Assembly (NCBI RefSeq): GCF_014534745.1
Contig: NZ_JACVVP010000009.1
Coordinates: 124,001 to 188,000 of the forward strand
DNA: 64,000 nt
DNA from: Flammeovirga sp. EKP202
GTDB lineage: Bacteria > Bacteroidota > Bacteroidia > Cytophagales > Flammeovirgaceae
Direction of reading: 5' to 3'
Position numbers and translations under genes: made by a program. Below the pieces are notes generated by a model. That model worked only from the letters and a program-made list of their open reading frames with translations. It was not told the origin of the DNA and made no database searches. Below are positions 45,970 through 55,204 of the stretch, one piece after another. Position 1 is the stretch's first letter. Each line of letters begins with the position of its first letter.

Positions 45970-46075
45970 GTTCAAAATTTAACACTTAAGTAGTAGTGTT
46001 AAATTTTGAACAATGCTCTTTTATCTAAAACTAACAATCATGGGAATATTATTAATAAAATATAATACATCCCAT
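45970..46075. promoter_or_regulatory. Two consecutive inverted repeats upstream of the TonB receptor gene
   Basis: The first is a perfect 17-bp arm pair, 45970-45986 with 45995-46011 (core AAATTTAACACT), and an 8-base loop. The second pairs ATGGGA (46040-46045) with TCCCAT (46070-46075), with an inner TATTA/TAATA. Neither is followed by a T run. The first may terminate the flavoprotein transcript; both could be regulatory for the receptor. Confidence 0.45.
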
Positions 46076-46089
46076 AACAATGTTCATGA

Positions 46090-46122
46090 TTTGTTTTTGT
46101 GATCTTAATCCCTACAACTTTG
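46090..46122 (+). promoter_or_regulatory. Probable promoter of the TonB receptor gene
   Basis: TTTG (46090-46093), 21 bases, then CAACTTTG (46115-46122), one base off the TAnnTTTG consensus. It lies 43 bases before ATG 46165 and within the region that a GTG start at 46099 would make coding, which supports the later start. Confidence 0.5.
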
Positions 46123-46164
46123 ATTCATCTCAAACAGAGAAAAGAAGAAAAGTACAATAATTAC

Positions 46165-48708
46165 ATGAAACAAATCTTACCTAATTTATTTTTATTACTA
46201 CTCATATCTTTCACGAGCTTAAATGCTCAGACTACACTAATCTCAGGTATTATCAATGATCAAAATGGAGATCCGTTGCCTGGAGCTGTAATATATGAGA
46301 AATCAAATCCTTCACACGGTACAGCAGCTGATTTTGAAGGACAGTTTCAAATTGAAGTGAAAGAAAATGCTACTTTAATAGTTCGTTTGATGGGCTTTCA
46401 GGAACAAGAAATTGTGGCTACTCAAAATGTGAAAGTGATCTTGAAAGAAGATGCGACAGAATTGGAGGCCATTGAAATTGTTGGTTCAAGAAGCCAAAAT
46501 AGAACGGTTACTGAAACGCCAGTGGCTATTGATGTCATTAATTTAGAAGAAGTGACAGCGGCAACTGGACAATTGGACATGAACCAATTATTACAATACG
46601 TAGCACCTTCATTCAATGCGAACCGTCAGTCAGGGGCAGATGGAGCGGACCACGTTGACCCTGCAACTTTAAGAGGCTTAGGTCCTGACCAAACATTAGT
46701 TTTAATTAATGGTAAAAGAAGACATCAATCTTCATTAGTCAATATTTACGGTACAAGAGGAAGAGGTAATACAGGTACTGACCTTAACGCTATTCCTATG
46801 GCTGCAATCGAAAGAATCGAGATTCTTAGAGATGGAGCTTCGGCTCAATACGGTTCAGATGCTATTGCGGGTGTGATCAATATTGTATTAAAGAAAAACA
46901 GTGAAGGTGTAAATGTCAATATTGGAGCAGGTGTGACTTCAGAGGGAGATGGAGCGACTGCGAATATGGACGTAAACTATGGAACAAAATTAGGTAACGA
47001 TGGTGGATATTTGAACCTTACAGGTCAATATCAATTCAGAGATAGAACTAACAGAGTACCTGAAGATCAAGAAGTATTTAGAAATTATGTTGGTGATGCT
47101 TTGGCCCAAAGTGGTGGAGCATTCTTTAACGCGGGTTTACCATTGTCAGAAAATACAGAAATTTATGCCTTTGGTGGAGCCAATTACCGTCATGGTGAAT
47201 CTTATGCATGGACACGTACAGCAGATGATGACAGAAATGTTCCAGGAATTTTCCCTGATGGATTCGATCCAAATATTATTTCAGACATTACTGACTTCTC
47301 CATCAGTGCTGGTGTGAAAACAAATTATAAAGACTGGAAAATTGATTTTAACAACACTTTCGGTCACAACGAATTCAAGTATTCATTGAACAATACAGTG
47401 AATGCATCAATGGGAATGTTGTCACCTACAAGTTTTTATGCAGGTAAACATTACTTATCTCAAAATGTAACAGGTGTTGATGTTTCAAAATATTACGATG
47501 GAATTTTAGAAGGAATGAACATCGCATTTGGTTCTGAATTTAGAATTGACACTTACGGTATTGGTGCTGGCGAATATGATTCCTATGCTCAATATCCAGG
47601 CGGTACTGGTGGAGCTCCAGAAGGTGCACCGGGTGGATCTCAAGGTTTCCCAGGTTTCAGACCTGAAAATGAAGTGAATGCTCACAGAACAAACGTTGCT
47701 TTATACTTGGATATTGAAACTGATATTACTGAAAAATGGATGGTAGCTATCGCTGGTCGTTATGAAAACTACAGTGATTTTGGCTCAACATTGAATGGTA
47801 AAATTGCAACAAGATATGAATTTTCTCCAGCCTTTGCTATGAGAGGTTCAGTAAGTACAGGTTTTAGAGCGCCTTCATTGGCTCAAAAGCACTATAGTTC
47901 AACATTTACAGATGTAGAGGGTGGAGTGACAATTGATAAAGTAATTGCGCCAAACGACAGTGAATTAGCAAAGGCTTTAGGTATTCCTGAATTATCACAA
48001 GAGAAAGCGTTGAACGCAAGTTTAGGTTTTACATTAAACCCAATGGAAGGTCTATCTTTAACGGTGGATGGCTATTATGTAGCAATTGACGATCGAATTG
48101 TATTGACAGGTGCATTTACAGATGATGATCCAGATATTGGAGACGATTTGAAAGAATTGAATGTAGGTGCAGCACAGTTTTTTACCAATGCTTTGGATAC
48201 AAGAACTTATGGTGTTGATGTTGTATTAGCTTATACATATCAGATGGACTTACATAATTTCATGGCTTCCGTAGCGGGTAACTTTAACCATATGGAATTG
48301 GGAGAAATCAATACAAATGAAAAATTAGAAGGGAAAGAAGATATTTATTTTGGTGAAAGAGAGCAGATGTTCTTATTAGCATCAGCTCCGAGAAGTAAAT
48401 TCAATTTTTCTTTAAGCCATAACTATAAAAAATTATCATCAATGATTCGTCTCAACAGATACTCTGAAGTAGAGTTGATGAACTGGGATGGAGAAGTTGA
48501 TCATTACGCCCCAAGGGTGACAACAGACATCGCTATTACTTATGCTGTTAGTCCAAAAGTGAACTGGACATTAGGTGGAAATAACATTTTCAATGTTTAC
48601 CCAACAAAACAAGATCCTTTAGCTACCGAATCAGGTGGTTATCATGATGCTGTTCAAATGGGATTCAATGGAGCTTATTTCTATACTAAACTTGGTTTCA
48701 CTTTTTAA
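46165..48708 (+). CDS. TonB-dependent outer membrane receptor with N-terminal carboxypeptidase-like domain
   Basis: 847 residues from ATG 46165, which gives the signal peptide MKQILPNLFLLLLISFTSLNAQ; an in-frame GTG at 46099 would place 22 extra residues before it. Residues about 24-105 are a CarboxypepD_reg-like domain (ISGIINDQNGDPLPGAVIYEK). A TonB plug domain follows (VTETPVAIDVINLEEV, LRGLGPDQTLVLINGKRRHQ, IERIEILRDGASAQYGSDAIAGVINIVLKK). The 22-strand barrel ends in YFYTKLGFTF. It imports a scarce ligand across the outer membrane using TonB energy. No SusD partner is present, so a siderophore, vitamin or peptide is more likely than a large glycan, but this is inference. Confidence 0.93.
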   Translation: MKQILPNLFLLLLISFTSLNAQTTLISGIINDQNGDPLPGAVIYEKSNPSHGTAADFEGQFQIEVKENATLIVRLMGFQEQEIVATQNVKVILKEDATELEAIEIVGSRSQNRTVTETPVAIDVINLEEVTAATGQLDMNQLLQYVAPSFNANRQSGADGADHVDPATLRGLGPDQTLVLINGKRRHQSSLVNIYGTRGRGNTGTDLNAIPMAAIERIEILRDGASAQYGSDAIAGVINIVLKKNSEGVNVNIGAGVTSEGDGATANMDVNYGTKLGNDGGYLNLTGQYQFRDRTNRVPEDQEVFRNYVGDALAQSGGAFFNAGLPLSENTEIYAFGGANYRHGESYAWTRTADDDRNVPGIFPDGFDPNIISDITDFSISAGVKTNYKDWKIDFNNTFGHNEFKYSLNNTVNASMGMLSPTSFYAGKHYLSQNVTGVDVSKYYDGILEGMNIAFGSEFRIDTYGIGAGEYDSYAQYPGGTGGAPEGAPGGSQGFPGFRPENEVNAHRTNVALYLDIETDITEKWMVAIAGRYENYSDFGSTLNGKIATRYEFSPAFAMRGSVSTGFRAPSLAQKHYSSTFTDVEGGVTIDKVIAPNDSELAKALGIPELSQEKALNASLGFTLNPMEGLSLTVDGYYVAIDDRIVLTGAFTDDDPDIGDDLKELNVGAAQFFTNALDTRTYGVDVVLAYTYQMDLHNFMASVAGNFNHMELGEINTNEKLEGKEDIYFGEREQMFLLASAPRSKFNFSLSHNYKKLSSMIRLNRYSEVELMNWDGEVDHYAPRVTTDIAITYAVSPKVNWTLGGNNIFNVYPTKQDPLATESGGYHDAVQMGFNGAYFYTKLGFTF

Positions 48709-48727
48709 ATATTGTGATTATTGTGTT

Positions 48728-48761
48728 AACCTCATTGCCGATTGGTGATGAGGTTTTTTTT
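48728..48761 (+). terminator. Intrinsic terminator after the TonB receptor gene
   Basis: A 12-bp stem with two G-U pairs starts AACCTCAT (48728-48735) and closes ATGAGGTT (48748-48755); a run of T follows. Confidence 0.88.
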
Positions 48762-48803
48762 GCTTAAATTCTCCTTGAAATTAGTATTGAAAGCAGATGC
48801 TCT

Positions 48804-50096
48804 ATGATGAAATATTCTTTTCCAATTCTCTTATTACTCTTTTTAATGAGTTGTCAACCCCAAACTACTCCAACCTGTAAGCTCCTTGATATTGGTGAGA
48901 TAGGATTGAAATGTGATTCGTTAAGGTCTGTTGGAGCGAATGCAAAAGCAGCAAATTTATACTTTAATACAGGATTACAAAATCAATCCAGTGAGCTTTT
49001 TGTCTATGCAGCTTGGCAATATGGAGAGGCTAATTTAGCAGATTCATCACTTATTGCTATAAAGAAATCGATTCAATACGGTTTAAATAATCCATATATT
49101 CTAGAGAAGGTAGGGATAGAGGAAAATACTAAAAAAAGTCCTCTCAGAGAGGAAGTAGATCAACTTTTAAAACAGATTGAAAAACGAAATACAGAAGTTC
49201 AAAATTTTGAAATTGTCACCGCTCCAGTAGATCGTTTCTGGAACTACTTTAATAAAGCCCTTGATGATACATTAAATGCTAAAATTTACCTTACTAATTA
49301 TATATGCGAGGGTTCAAATGCTCTAAAAGACTATTACCATATTCGCTATGAAAATGTGGATAATATGTACAACGTGATGATCAAAAGAAATCCTGACTAT
49401 TACCTGTATCTAAGGAAATATATTACTTCCCAAATGCTACATCAAGTAGCAGAAGAATCTACAGAGATGATGCGAAAGTTTGCAACACTTTATCCAAAAG
49501 CCGTTTTCCCAAAGACTTATATTGTTCCTGATCTGATCAATGGTTCTGGTACCCTAACAGAATCAAGTTTGTATATAGGAGTAGATATGTTTGCAAAATC
49601 AGATAGCATGCCTTTGACTAATTTAAACGATTGGCAAATGGGAACAATTACGGAATTTGAGAATATGAAATTTGATCTAGTGCATGAATTAATGCATTTC
49701 CAACAGTCGTATTCTGATTTCGAAGGAAAGGAAATCTTATTGGGGAAGTTGATCGAAGAAGGATCTTGTGATTTTTTAGTGTCTTTATTGACTAAGAATA
49801 ATAAAGTAAGTCCTGGAGTGCAGAGAAATCTTGATTATTTATCAGATCAAAAAAACTATGATTTTGTAATGGATGCTTTAAAAAAAGAGCTTTACAGTCA
49901 TGATTTATCGAATTGGATGCACAATGGAGGGGGCATCAAAGATAGGCCTAGTAATCTTGGATATACAATGGGTTTCTTGATTTGTCAATCTTTTTATGAA
50001 AATGCAGAGGATAAACAAAAAGCAATTAAAAAGATACTGACAACTGATGATTTCAAAGAGATAATCCGTAATAGTAAATATAAAGAGATCCTTTAA
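48804..50096 (+). CDS. Predicted lipoprotein zinc metalloprotease-like protein (HExxH)
   Basis: 430 residues. The N-terminus MMKYSFPILLLLFLMSCQ is a lipoprotein signal with lipidated Cys17. The middle part (about 130-280) is helical. The motif HELMH at residues 294-298 with the following EEGSCDFLVSLL (third ligand candidate Glu) matches gluzincin-like, DUF2268-type predicted zinc proteases. It would be anchored in the outer or inner membrane facing the periplasm. A terminator separates it from the TonB receptor gene, so a shared function is only suggested by adjacency. Its substrate is unknown. Confidence 0.75.
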   Translation: MMKYSFPILLLLFLMSCQPQTTPTCKLLDIGEIGLKCDSLRSVGANAKAANLYFNTGLQNQSSELFVYAAWQYGEANLADSSLIAIKKSIQYGLNNPYILEKVGIEENTKKSPLREEVDQLLKQIEKRNTEVQNFEIVTAPVDRFWNYFNKALDDTLNAKIYLTNYICEGSNALKDYYHIRYENVDNMYNVMIKRNPDYYLYLRKYITSQMLHQVAEESTEMMRKFATLYPKAVFPKTYIVPDLINGSGTLTESSLYIGVDMFAKSDSMPLTNLNDWQMGTITEFENMKFDLVHELMHFQQSYSDFEGKEILLGKLIEEGSCDFLVSLLTKNNKVSPGVQRNLDYLSDQKNYDFVMDALKKELYSHDLSNWMHNGGGIKDRPSNLGYTMGFLICQSFYENAEDKQKAIKKILTTDDFKEIIRNSKYKEIL

Positions 50097-50233
50097 AAGA
50101 GACTGATTAGATAATAAAATAATCAAAAACAGGTGACAGATTTTATAACAATTGAATCTGTTTTGATGGCAGGCTTATGGATTTAAAAATATCATTAATT
50201 TAATGCTACTTTTTAAACGATCCTTGCTTTAGT

Positions 50234-53200
50234 ATGAAATACTTATTGACTCTTTTTATTACTTTTCTTCCCATTTTTTCTTCTGGACAATCCAATAATT
50301 ATTTTGAAAGAATCACAAGCAATAACGGATTAAGTCAAAATGATGTTTTGTGTATTCTTCAAGACCAAAAAGGCTTTCTTTGGTTTGGAACAAATGATGG
50401 TCTTAACCGGTATGATGGCTATAGTTTTAAGCGTTACGGCATTAATCCAAATAGCGATATAAGTTTAAATAGTAATCTTATTTATAAGATTGCAGAGGAT
50501 GAAAATGAGAAGCTATGGATTGGTACAACTGGACAAGGATTGAATGTTTTTGATCAAAAAAAGAATAAAATTTCCTCAATTACGACCAAAGATAAAAGGC
50601 ATCAAGGGTATTTGAGTAGTGATTATATCAAGGAACTATTGATAGAAGAAGATACTGTTTGGGTGGGTACCAGAAATGGACTCGACAAAATTGTTTTTAA
50701 TCTGCACACTGGAAAAGCTTCTATTGTAAATGTATTGATCAATAAGAGTAAAGATAATCTTGAGGTAAATTCGATAGTAAAAGATAGCAATGGATCTTTT
50801 TACATAGGAACCACAAAAGGTCTTTTTCTTATCAATAGGAAAAATGAACTTCAATTCGAAATCCAAAATCTGAATGATGAAATAACTGTCTATGATATCA
50901 TTATTAAAAATCAAAAAGTAATATTAGCCACTCTAAGCGGTCTTTTTGTATATGATCAGGAACATTTTGAGAGAATAAATCATCAGAGTTATACAGTACT
51001 TTTGGATCATATCGGAGATCTCTTTTGGGCGGGTACAAATCAGGGATTACAGCTTTTGAAACTAACAAATTTCGAAGTTAGTATTGAAAATGAATTTATT
51101 CATCAAGTAAATGAGAGTAATAGTCTAAGTACTAATAGTATCAGGTCACTTTGTAAAGATCATACAGGGATGCTATGGATAGGAACTTTTGGAGGAGGCG
51201 TGAATAAATACAACATTCGTAAAGAACAGTTTCACCATATCCACAAAACACAAAATGTTCAAGGACTTTCTAATAATACAATTAAGTCTTTTGGAGTAAG
51301 TCAAGATGGACATTTGTTGATAGGGACACGAAAAGGAGTCAATGTTAGTACGTTAGGTGATCTTCAAAAGGAAAGAATTGCTTTCAAACACTTACCCATA
51401 AATTCAGCGGTGTGTGTCAAAGATCTTAAAGTAAATGATACTTATAAAATGTTTATTGGAACCTCCAATGGTAGTGGTCCTTATTGGTTAAATTATGAGA
51501 GGGATGATTTTAAAATAGAGCCTTTTCAGGCCTATAAAGGAGCGGTTTTTAGTATAGTACAAGATGAAAATGGGATACTTTGGTTAGGTACTTATTTTGA
51601 TGGATTACTAAGGTTTAACCCCAAAACCAATCAATTGACAAAGTTTAATAAAAAGACAACGCCTTATTTTCCATCAAACACGGTCAGAAGTCTTTTAACG
51701 GATAGTGACCATAATCTTTGGGTGGGAACGGACCAAGGTTTAGTGAAAATTAGGAGAGAGGAAAAATACTTCAATATCCCAACATTTCAAGTATTCCGGC
51801 ATGACTTAAATAATAAATGTTCCATCAGTCATGACTATATCCTTACAATTTTTGAAGATAGAGGTCAACACATTTGGGCAGGTACTTTCGGTGGAGGGTT
51901 AAACAAACTAGAAGATGGCCTCAAAGGTCATTTTAGACGATACACCACATCAGACGGATTACCGAATAATACTATAAAAGGAATTCTACAAGATGAGGAT
52001 GGAAACTTATGGGTAGCTACGAATAAAGGGTTGTGTAAAATGAATACTACCAAAAATTTGTATGCTGTCTATGATGTAAGTGATGGATTGCAAGCCAATG
52101 AATTCCAAGAGCAAGCATGTATACAATTAAAGGATGATAAAATGTTTTTTGGAGGTATAAATGGGTTGAATAGTTTTTATCCCAAAGAAATAACGATCAA
52201 TCATGTACCTCCAAAGGTAAGAATTACTGCTTTCCACTTATGGAATAAAGAAGTGAAAGTTGGTGAAAAAATAGAAGGAAAAACAGTATTGGTCAATGAA
52301 TTGAATTCGCCTCAAAAAATCCAATTAGATCATAATGAGAATAGTGTTTCGTTTGAATTTTCAGCTCTACATTATCTATCACCGGCTAACAATAAATATC
52401 AATATAGATTAAAGGGATATCAAGAAAATTGGTTGAGTGAACCAGCTTCAAGGCGATTTGTGAATTATACCAATTTACCACCTGGGATCTACACTTTTGA
52501 AGTTAGAGGAGCAAACAATGATGGTGTATGGTCCACTGAACTAGCTCAAGTGAATTTTCAAATCTTTCCCGTTTTTTGGAAGACAAATTGGGCTTATGGT
52601 ACCTACTTTTTGTTCTCTATTGTTGTTGTATTTATCTTTTTTCGATGGCTGAAAAAGCGTAGAGAGATGAAGAATAACCGATTAATAGATCATCTGGAAA
52701 GAAAGAAGGAAGAAGAGATTCAAGAGATGAAACTCCAATTTTTTACTAATATTTCTCACGAATTTAGAACTCCATTGACCTTAATTAGTGGCCCTTTGGA
52801 TTACCTTGATGAAAATGAAGAGGACCTTACTAATCAACAAAGGCATAATCAATATAATTTAATGAAAAAGAACAGTGCTTTGTTGTTGAAGTTGGTCAAC
52901 CAAGTACTTGATTTTAGAAAAATTGAAGGTGGAAAATACGAATTGGAATTTGAGAAAAAAGATATCATTGAATTCATCAAGAATATCATTGACTCATTTC
53001 ATCCATTGGCAAAGAAAAATCAAATCAAATTTGATGTAGAATTACCAACCTATTCAGTGGCTTTTCTTTTCTCTGCTGATGCTGTAGAAAAGATGCTTTA
53101 CAACTTACTTTCTAATGCTTTTAAGTTTAATAAAGTTGGAGGGAATGTGAAGTTGAAGCTAAGTGTAGTTGAAGACTTTTGTGTTATTACTGTTCAGAAT

Positions 53201-54292
53201 AGTGGTACGGGAATTTCTAAGGAAAATGAGAAGAGGCTTTTCGATCGTTTCTTTACCACAAAAGGTAAAATATCAGATAGTGATCATAGTTCTGGGATTG
53301 GTCTTTCATTGACAAAAAGTTTAGTAGAGTTACATCATGGAAGTATAGAATTTGATAATAATAAAATGGAAGGAGCAAAATTTGAGGTGAAAATCCCTAT
53401 GCATGAAGCGTATTACTCAAGAGATACCGTGATTCAAAACAAACCTTCAGAACATAAAAATGTAAACGTACAAAACCATGATTCTGAATTAAACTTTGTC
53501 AATCAAAATCGCATAAAAGAGAAACCTGTTGTATTATTGGTAGAAGACAGTGAAGACATGAGGTTTTTCTTAAAAGAAGGAATCATAAACCACTTTCAAG
53601 TTCTAGAAGCAAGTAATGGAAAAGAGGCATTGGAGATACTCAAAAACAGGACACCCAACCTTATTATAAGCGATATTATGATGCCTGTAATGGATGGTTT
53701 AGAGTTTGCTAAACTTTTGCGTTCTAATAAAAACTTTGATCATATTCCTTTTATTTTTCTCACCGCCAAAACCGCCGAACAAAGTCAAGTGATGGGCCTA
53801 AAAGCAGGAGCTGATGATTATATCTGTAAACCATTTAAGATGAATATTCTACTTCAGAAAATGAATAATATTATCTCCTACAGATCATCTTTAATCAATG
53901 CGTTTGAGGATGAGAGGGTAATTCGTCCCAAAACAATAGATATGATTTCTACCGATAAAGCGTTCTTGGAGGAAGTCACTTCAATCCTTGATAAAAACCT
54001 AATGAACTCCGATTTTAATGTGGATGCTTTGGTTGAAATAATGGGGATAAGTAGAACAGGTCTTTATCATAAATTCAAGGATTTAACAGGACTTTCTGCA
54101 GGAGATTATATTCGTAGATACAGGTTGATGTGTGCACATCAATATTTAGAAAAAACAGATTGGAGTATCAAAGAAGTAATGTATCGGTCGGGCTTCAATA
54201 CCACCTCTTACTTTGCAAAGTGCTTCAAGAAGCAATATGGAAAGTTGCCAAGTGAGTTCAGAGAAGAATTCGAAAATCATGAAAGCAAATAG
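50234..54292 (+). CDS. Hybrid two-component system sensor/regulator (HTCS)
   Basis: 1352 residues in one chain. A signal peptide (ends near FSSGQ) is followed by two sets of propeller repeats (about 20-690, WIGTxxxGLNxxD) and a Y_Y_Y domain (about 700-775). A membrane helix lies near 785-805. The kinase has the phospho-His at 842 (NISHEFRTPLT) and ATPase boxes LLSNAFKF and GIGLSLTKSL (about 915-1035). The receiver has Asp1147 (SDIMMPVMDG), and an AraC-type helix-turn-helix ends the chain (about 1256-1346). HTCS proteins sense oligosaccharides in the periplasm and activate adjacent polysaccharide utilisation genes. Directly downstream are a GH16 remnant and a sulfatase, pointing to a sulfated polysaccharide. 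Confidence 0.96.
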   Translation: MKYLLTLFITFLPIFSSGQSNNYFERITSNNGLSQNDVLCILQDQKGFLWFGTNDGLNRYDGYSFKRYGINPNSDISLNSNLIYKIAEDENEKLWIGTTGQGLNVFDQKKNKISSITTKDKRHQGYLSSDYIKELLIEEDTVWVGTRNGLDKIVFNLHTGKASIVNVLINKSKDNLEVNSIVKDSNGSFYIGTTKGLFLINRKNELQFEIQNLNDEITVYDIIIKNQKVILATLSGLFVYDQEHFERINHQSYTVLLDHIGDLFWAGTNQGLQLLKLTNFEVSIENEFIHQVNESNSLSTNSIRSLCKDHTGMLWIGTFGGGVNKYNIRKEQFHHIHKTQNVQGLSNNTIKSFGVSQDGHLLIGTRKGVNVSTLGDLQKERIAFKHLPINSAVCVKDLKVNDTYKMFIGTSNGSGPYWLNYERDDFKIEPFQAYKGAVFSIVQDENGILWLGTYFDGLLRFNPKTNQLTKFNKKTTPYFPSNTVRSLLTDSDHNLWVGTDQGLVKIRREEKYFNIPTFQVFRHDLNNKCSISHDYILTIFEDRGQHIWAGTFGGGLNKLEDGLKGHFRRYTTSDGLPNNTIKGILQDEDGNLWVATNKGLCKMNTTKNLYAVYDVSDGLQANEFQEQACIQLKDDKMFFGGINGLNSFYPKEITINHVPPKVRITAFHLWNKEVKVGEKIEGKTVLVNELNSPQKIQLDHNENSVSFEFSALHYLSPANNKYQYRLKGYQENWLSEPASRRFVNYTNLPPGIYTFEVRGANNDGVWSTELAQVNFQIFPVFWKTNWAYGTYFLFSIVVVFIFFRWLKKRREMKNNRLIDHLERKKEEEIQEMKLQFFTNISHEFRTPLTLISGPLDYLDENEEDLTNQQRHNQYNLMKKNSALLLKLVNQVLDFRKIEGGKYELEFEKKDIIEFIKNIIDSFHPLAKKNQIKFDVELPTYSVAFLFSADAVEKMLYNLLSNAFKFNKVGGNVKLKLSVVEDFCVITVQNSGTGISKENEKRLFDRFFTTKGKISDSDHSSGIGLSLTKSLVELHHGSIEFDNNKMEGAKFEVKIPMHEAYYSRDTVIQNKPSEHKNVNVQNHDSELNFVNQNRIKEKPVVLLVEDSEDMRFFLKEGIINHFQVLEASNGKEALEILKNRTPNLIISDIMMPVMDGLEFAKLLRSNKNFDHIPFIFLTAKTAEQSQVMGLKAGADDYICKPFKMNILLQKMNNIISYRSSLINAFEDERVIRPKTIDMISTDKAFLEEVTSILDKNLMNSDFNVDALVEIMGISRTGLYHKFKDLTGLSAGDYIRRYRLMCAHQYLEKTDWSIKEVMYRSGFNTTSYFAKCFKKQYGKLPSEFREEFENHESK

Positions 54293-54434
54293 TTTGGTGG
54301 TTGTTTGATTTATTTACCTGGAAAACAAATGTTCAAAATTAGAGATCAAATGTTTAAGATCTTGATTTTGAATAAATAGCATCTTTTAAATCTTCATGTT
54401 TATAGATATTTGAATCATATTTAAACACCTGAAG

Positions 54435-55180
54435 ATGATGAAAAGAATATTACTTATATGGATGTGTGGCTTTATTTATCCATTGGTTTGAGAGCACCTT
54501 ACAGAGTTTTTGATGCACCAGATGGCTATGCTGAAGGGGTAGATACTTATCCTAACCCTGAAGCTTCTATAAGAGATAAAGATTTATTCCCAACAACGAT
54601 GTTAGTGGATTATGTGAGGGTTTGGCAAAGAAATGAAGCATGGGTACAACATTCAGATTCTAATTTTAAAAAAGGGAAAAATAAAGTTTCCGTAAAATAT
54701 TCAAGCGTAGGAACTAAAAATTTACAACTTCAAATTATTAATAAAGATGGAGAGGTTGTTCATCAAACAATAAAAACTATTGAAGGGCAGGGTTTTGTAG
54801 AATTTGATGTGGATATGTCGGAGTATACAGAAGGAAACTACTCATTTGTGACTACCCTTCTGAAAGGGCAAATGGAGGAAATTTCAACGCATCAAAAGAC
54901 AATCCCAGTTCTCGATAAAATAGAGGAAACACCGACAAGTCTTGATGTAGAAAATCAACTTATTCAAATCTATCCTAATCCCGCTACAACTCTACTAAAT
55001 ATAAAGTCACATGTTGTCGATGATTACCAAATCATAAGCTTAACAGGAAAAGTTGTTCAAGAAGGTGAAGTGAAAATAGGAGAGAATCAAATTGAATTAA
55101 ATGGACTGAAAGGCAGCCTTTATTTTGTTCATCTGATGGAAAATAATTTCACATCAAAACTACTAATTCAAGGAAACTAA
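54435..55180 (+). pseudogene. Remnant of a GH16-type glycanase with T9SS sorting domain
   Basis: The 3' part (open frame, ATG at 54458) encodes about 240 residues. GLRAPYRVFDAP...FPTTMLVDYVRVWQ matches the last strands of a GH16 enzyme. A beta-sandwich linker follows, then a T9SS type A domain (LIQIYPNPATTLLNI, GSLYFVHLMEN). The catalytic region with its ExDxxE motif is missing. A different frame starting at 54435 reads MMKRILLIWMCGFIYPLV and then stops, which looks like an intact signal peptide start. The simplest reading is a large internal deletion with a frame change. An alternative is that the GH16-like frame (preceded by PEDDEKNITY) is all that is left. Either way no active enzyme can be made. 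Confidence 0.65.
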
Positions 55181-55204
55181 TCGAATACTAAACGTTTAAA
55201 ACAA

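Noticed and set aside
46099..46164. GTG start of the TonB receptor 22 codons upstream
   Set aside because: The region contains the likely promoter, and only the ATG at 46165 begins directly with a signal peptide.
46165..48708. Reading the receptor as a SusC-type glycan importer
   Set aside because: There is no SusD gene next to it and no glycosidase in the same transcript; a generic TonB-dependent receptor is the safer call.
49905..50126. Minus-strand open frame of 73 residues over the end of the metalloprotease-like gene
   Set aside because: It is the antisense shadow of a well-supported gene.
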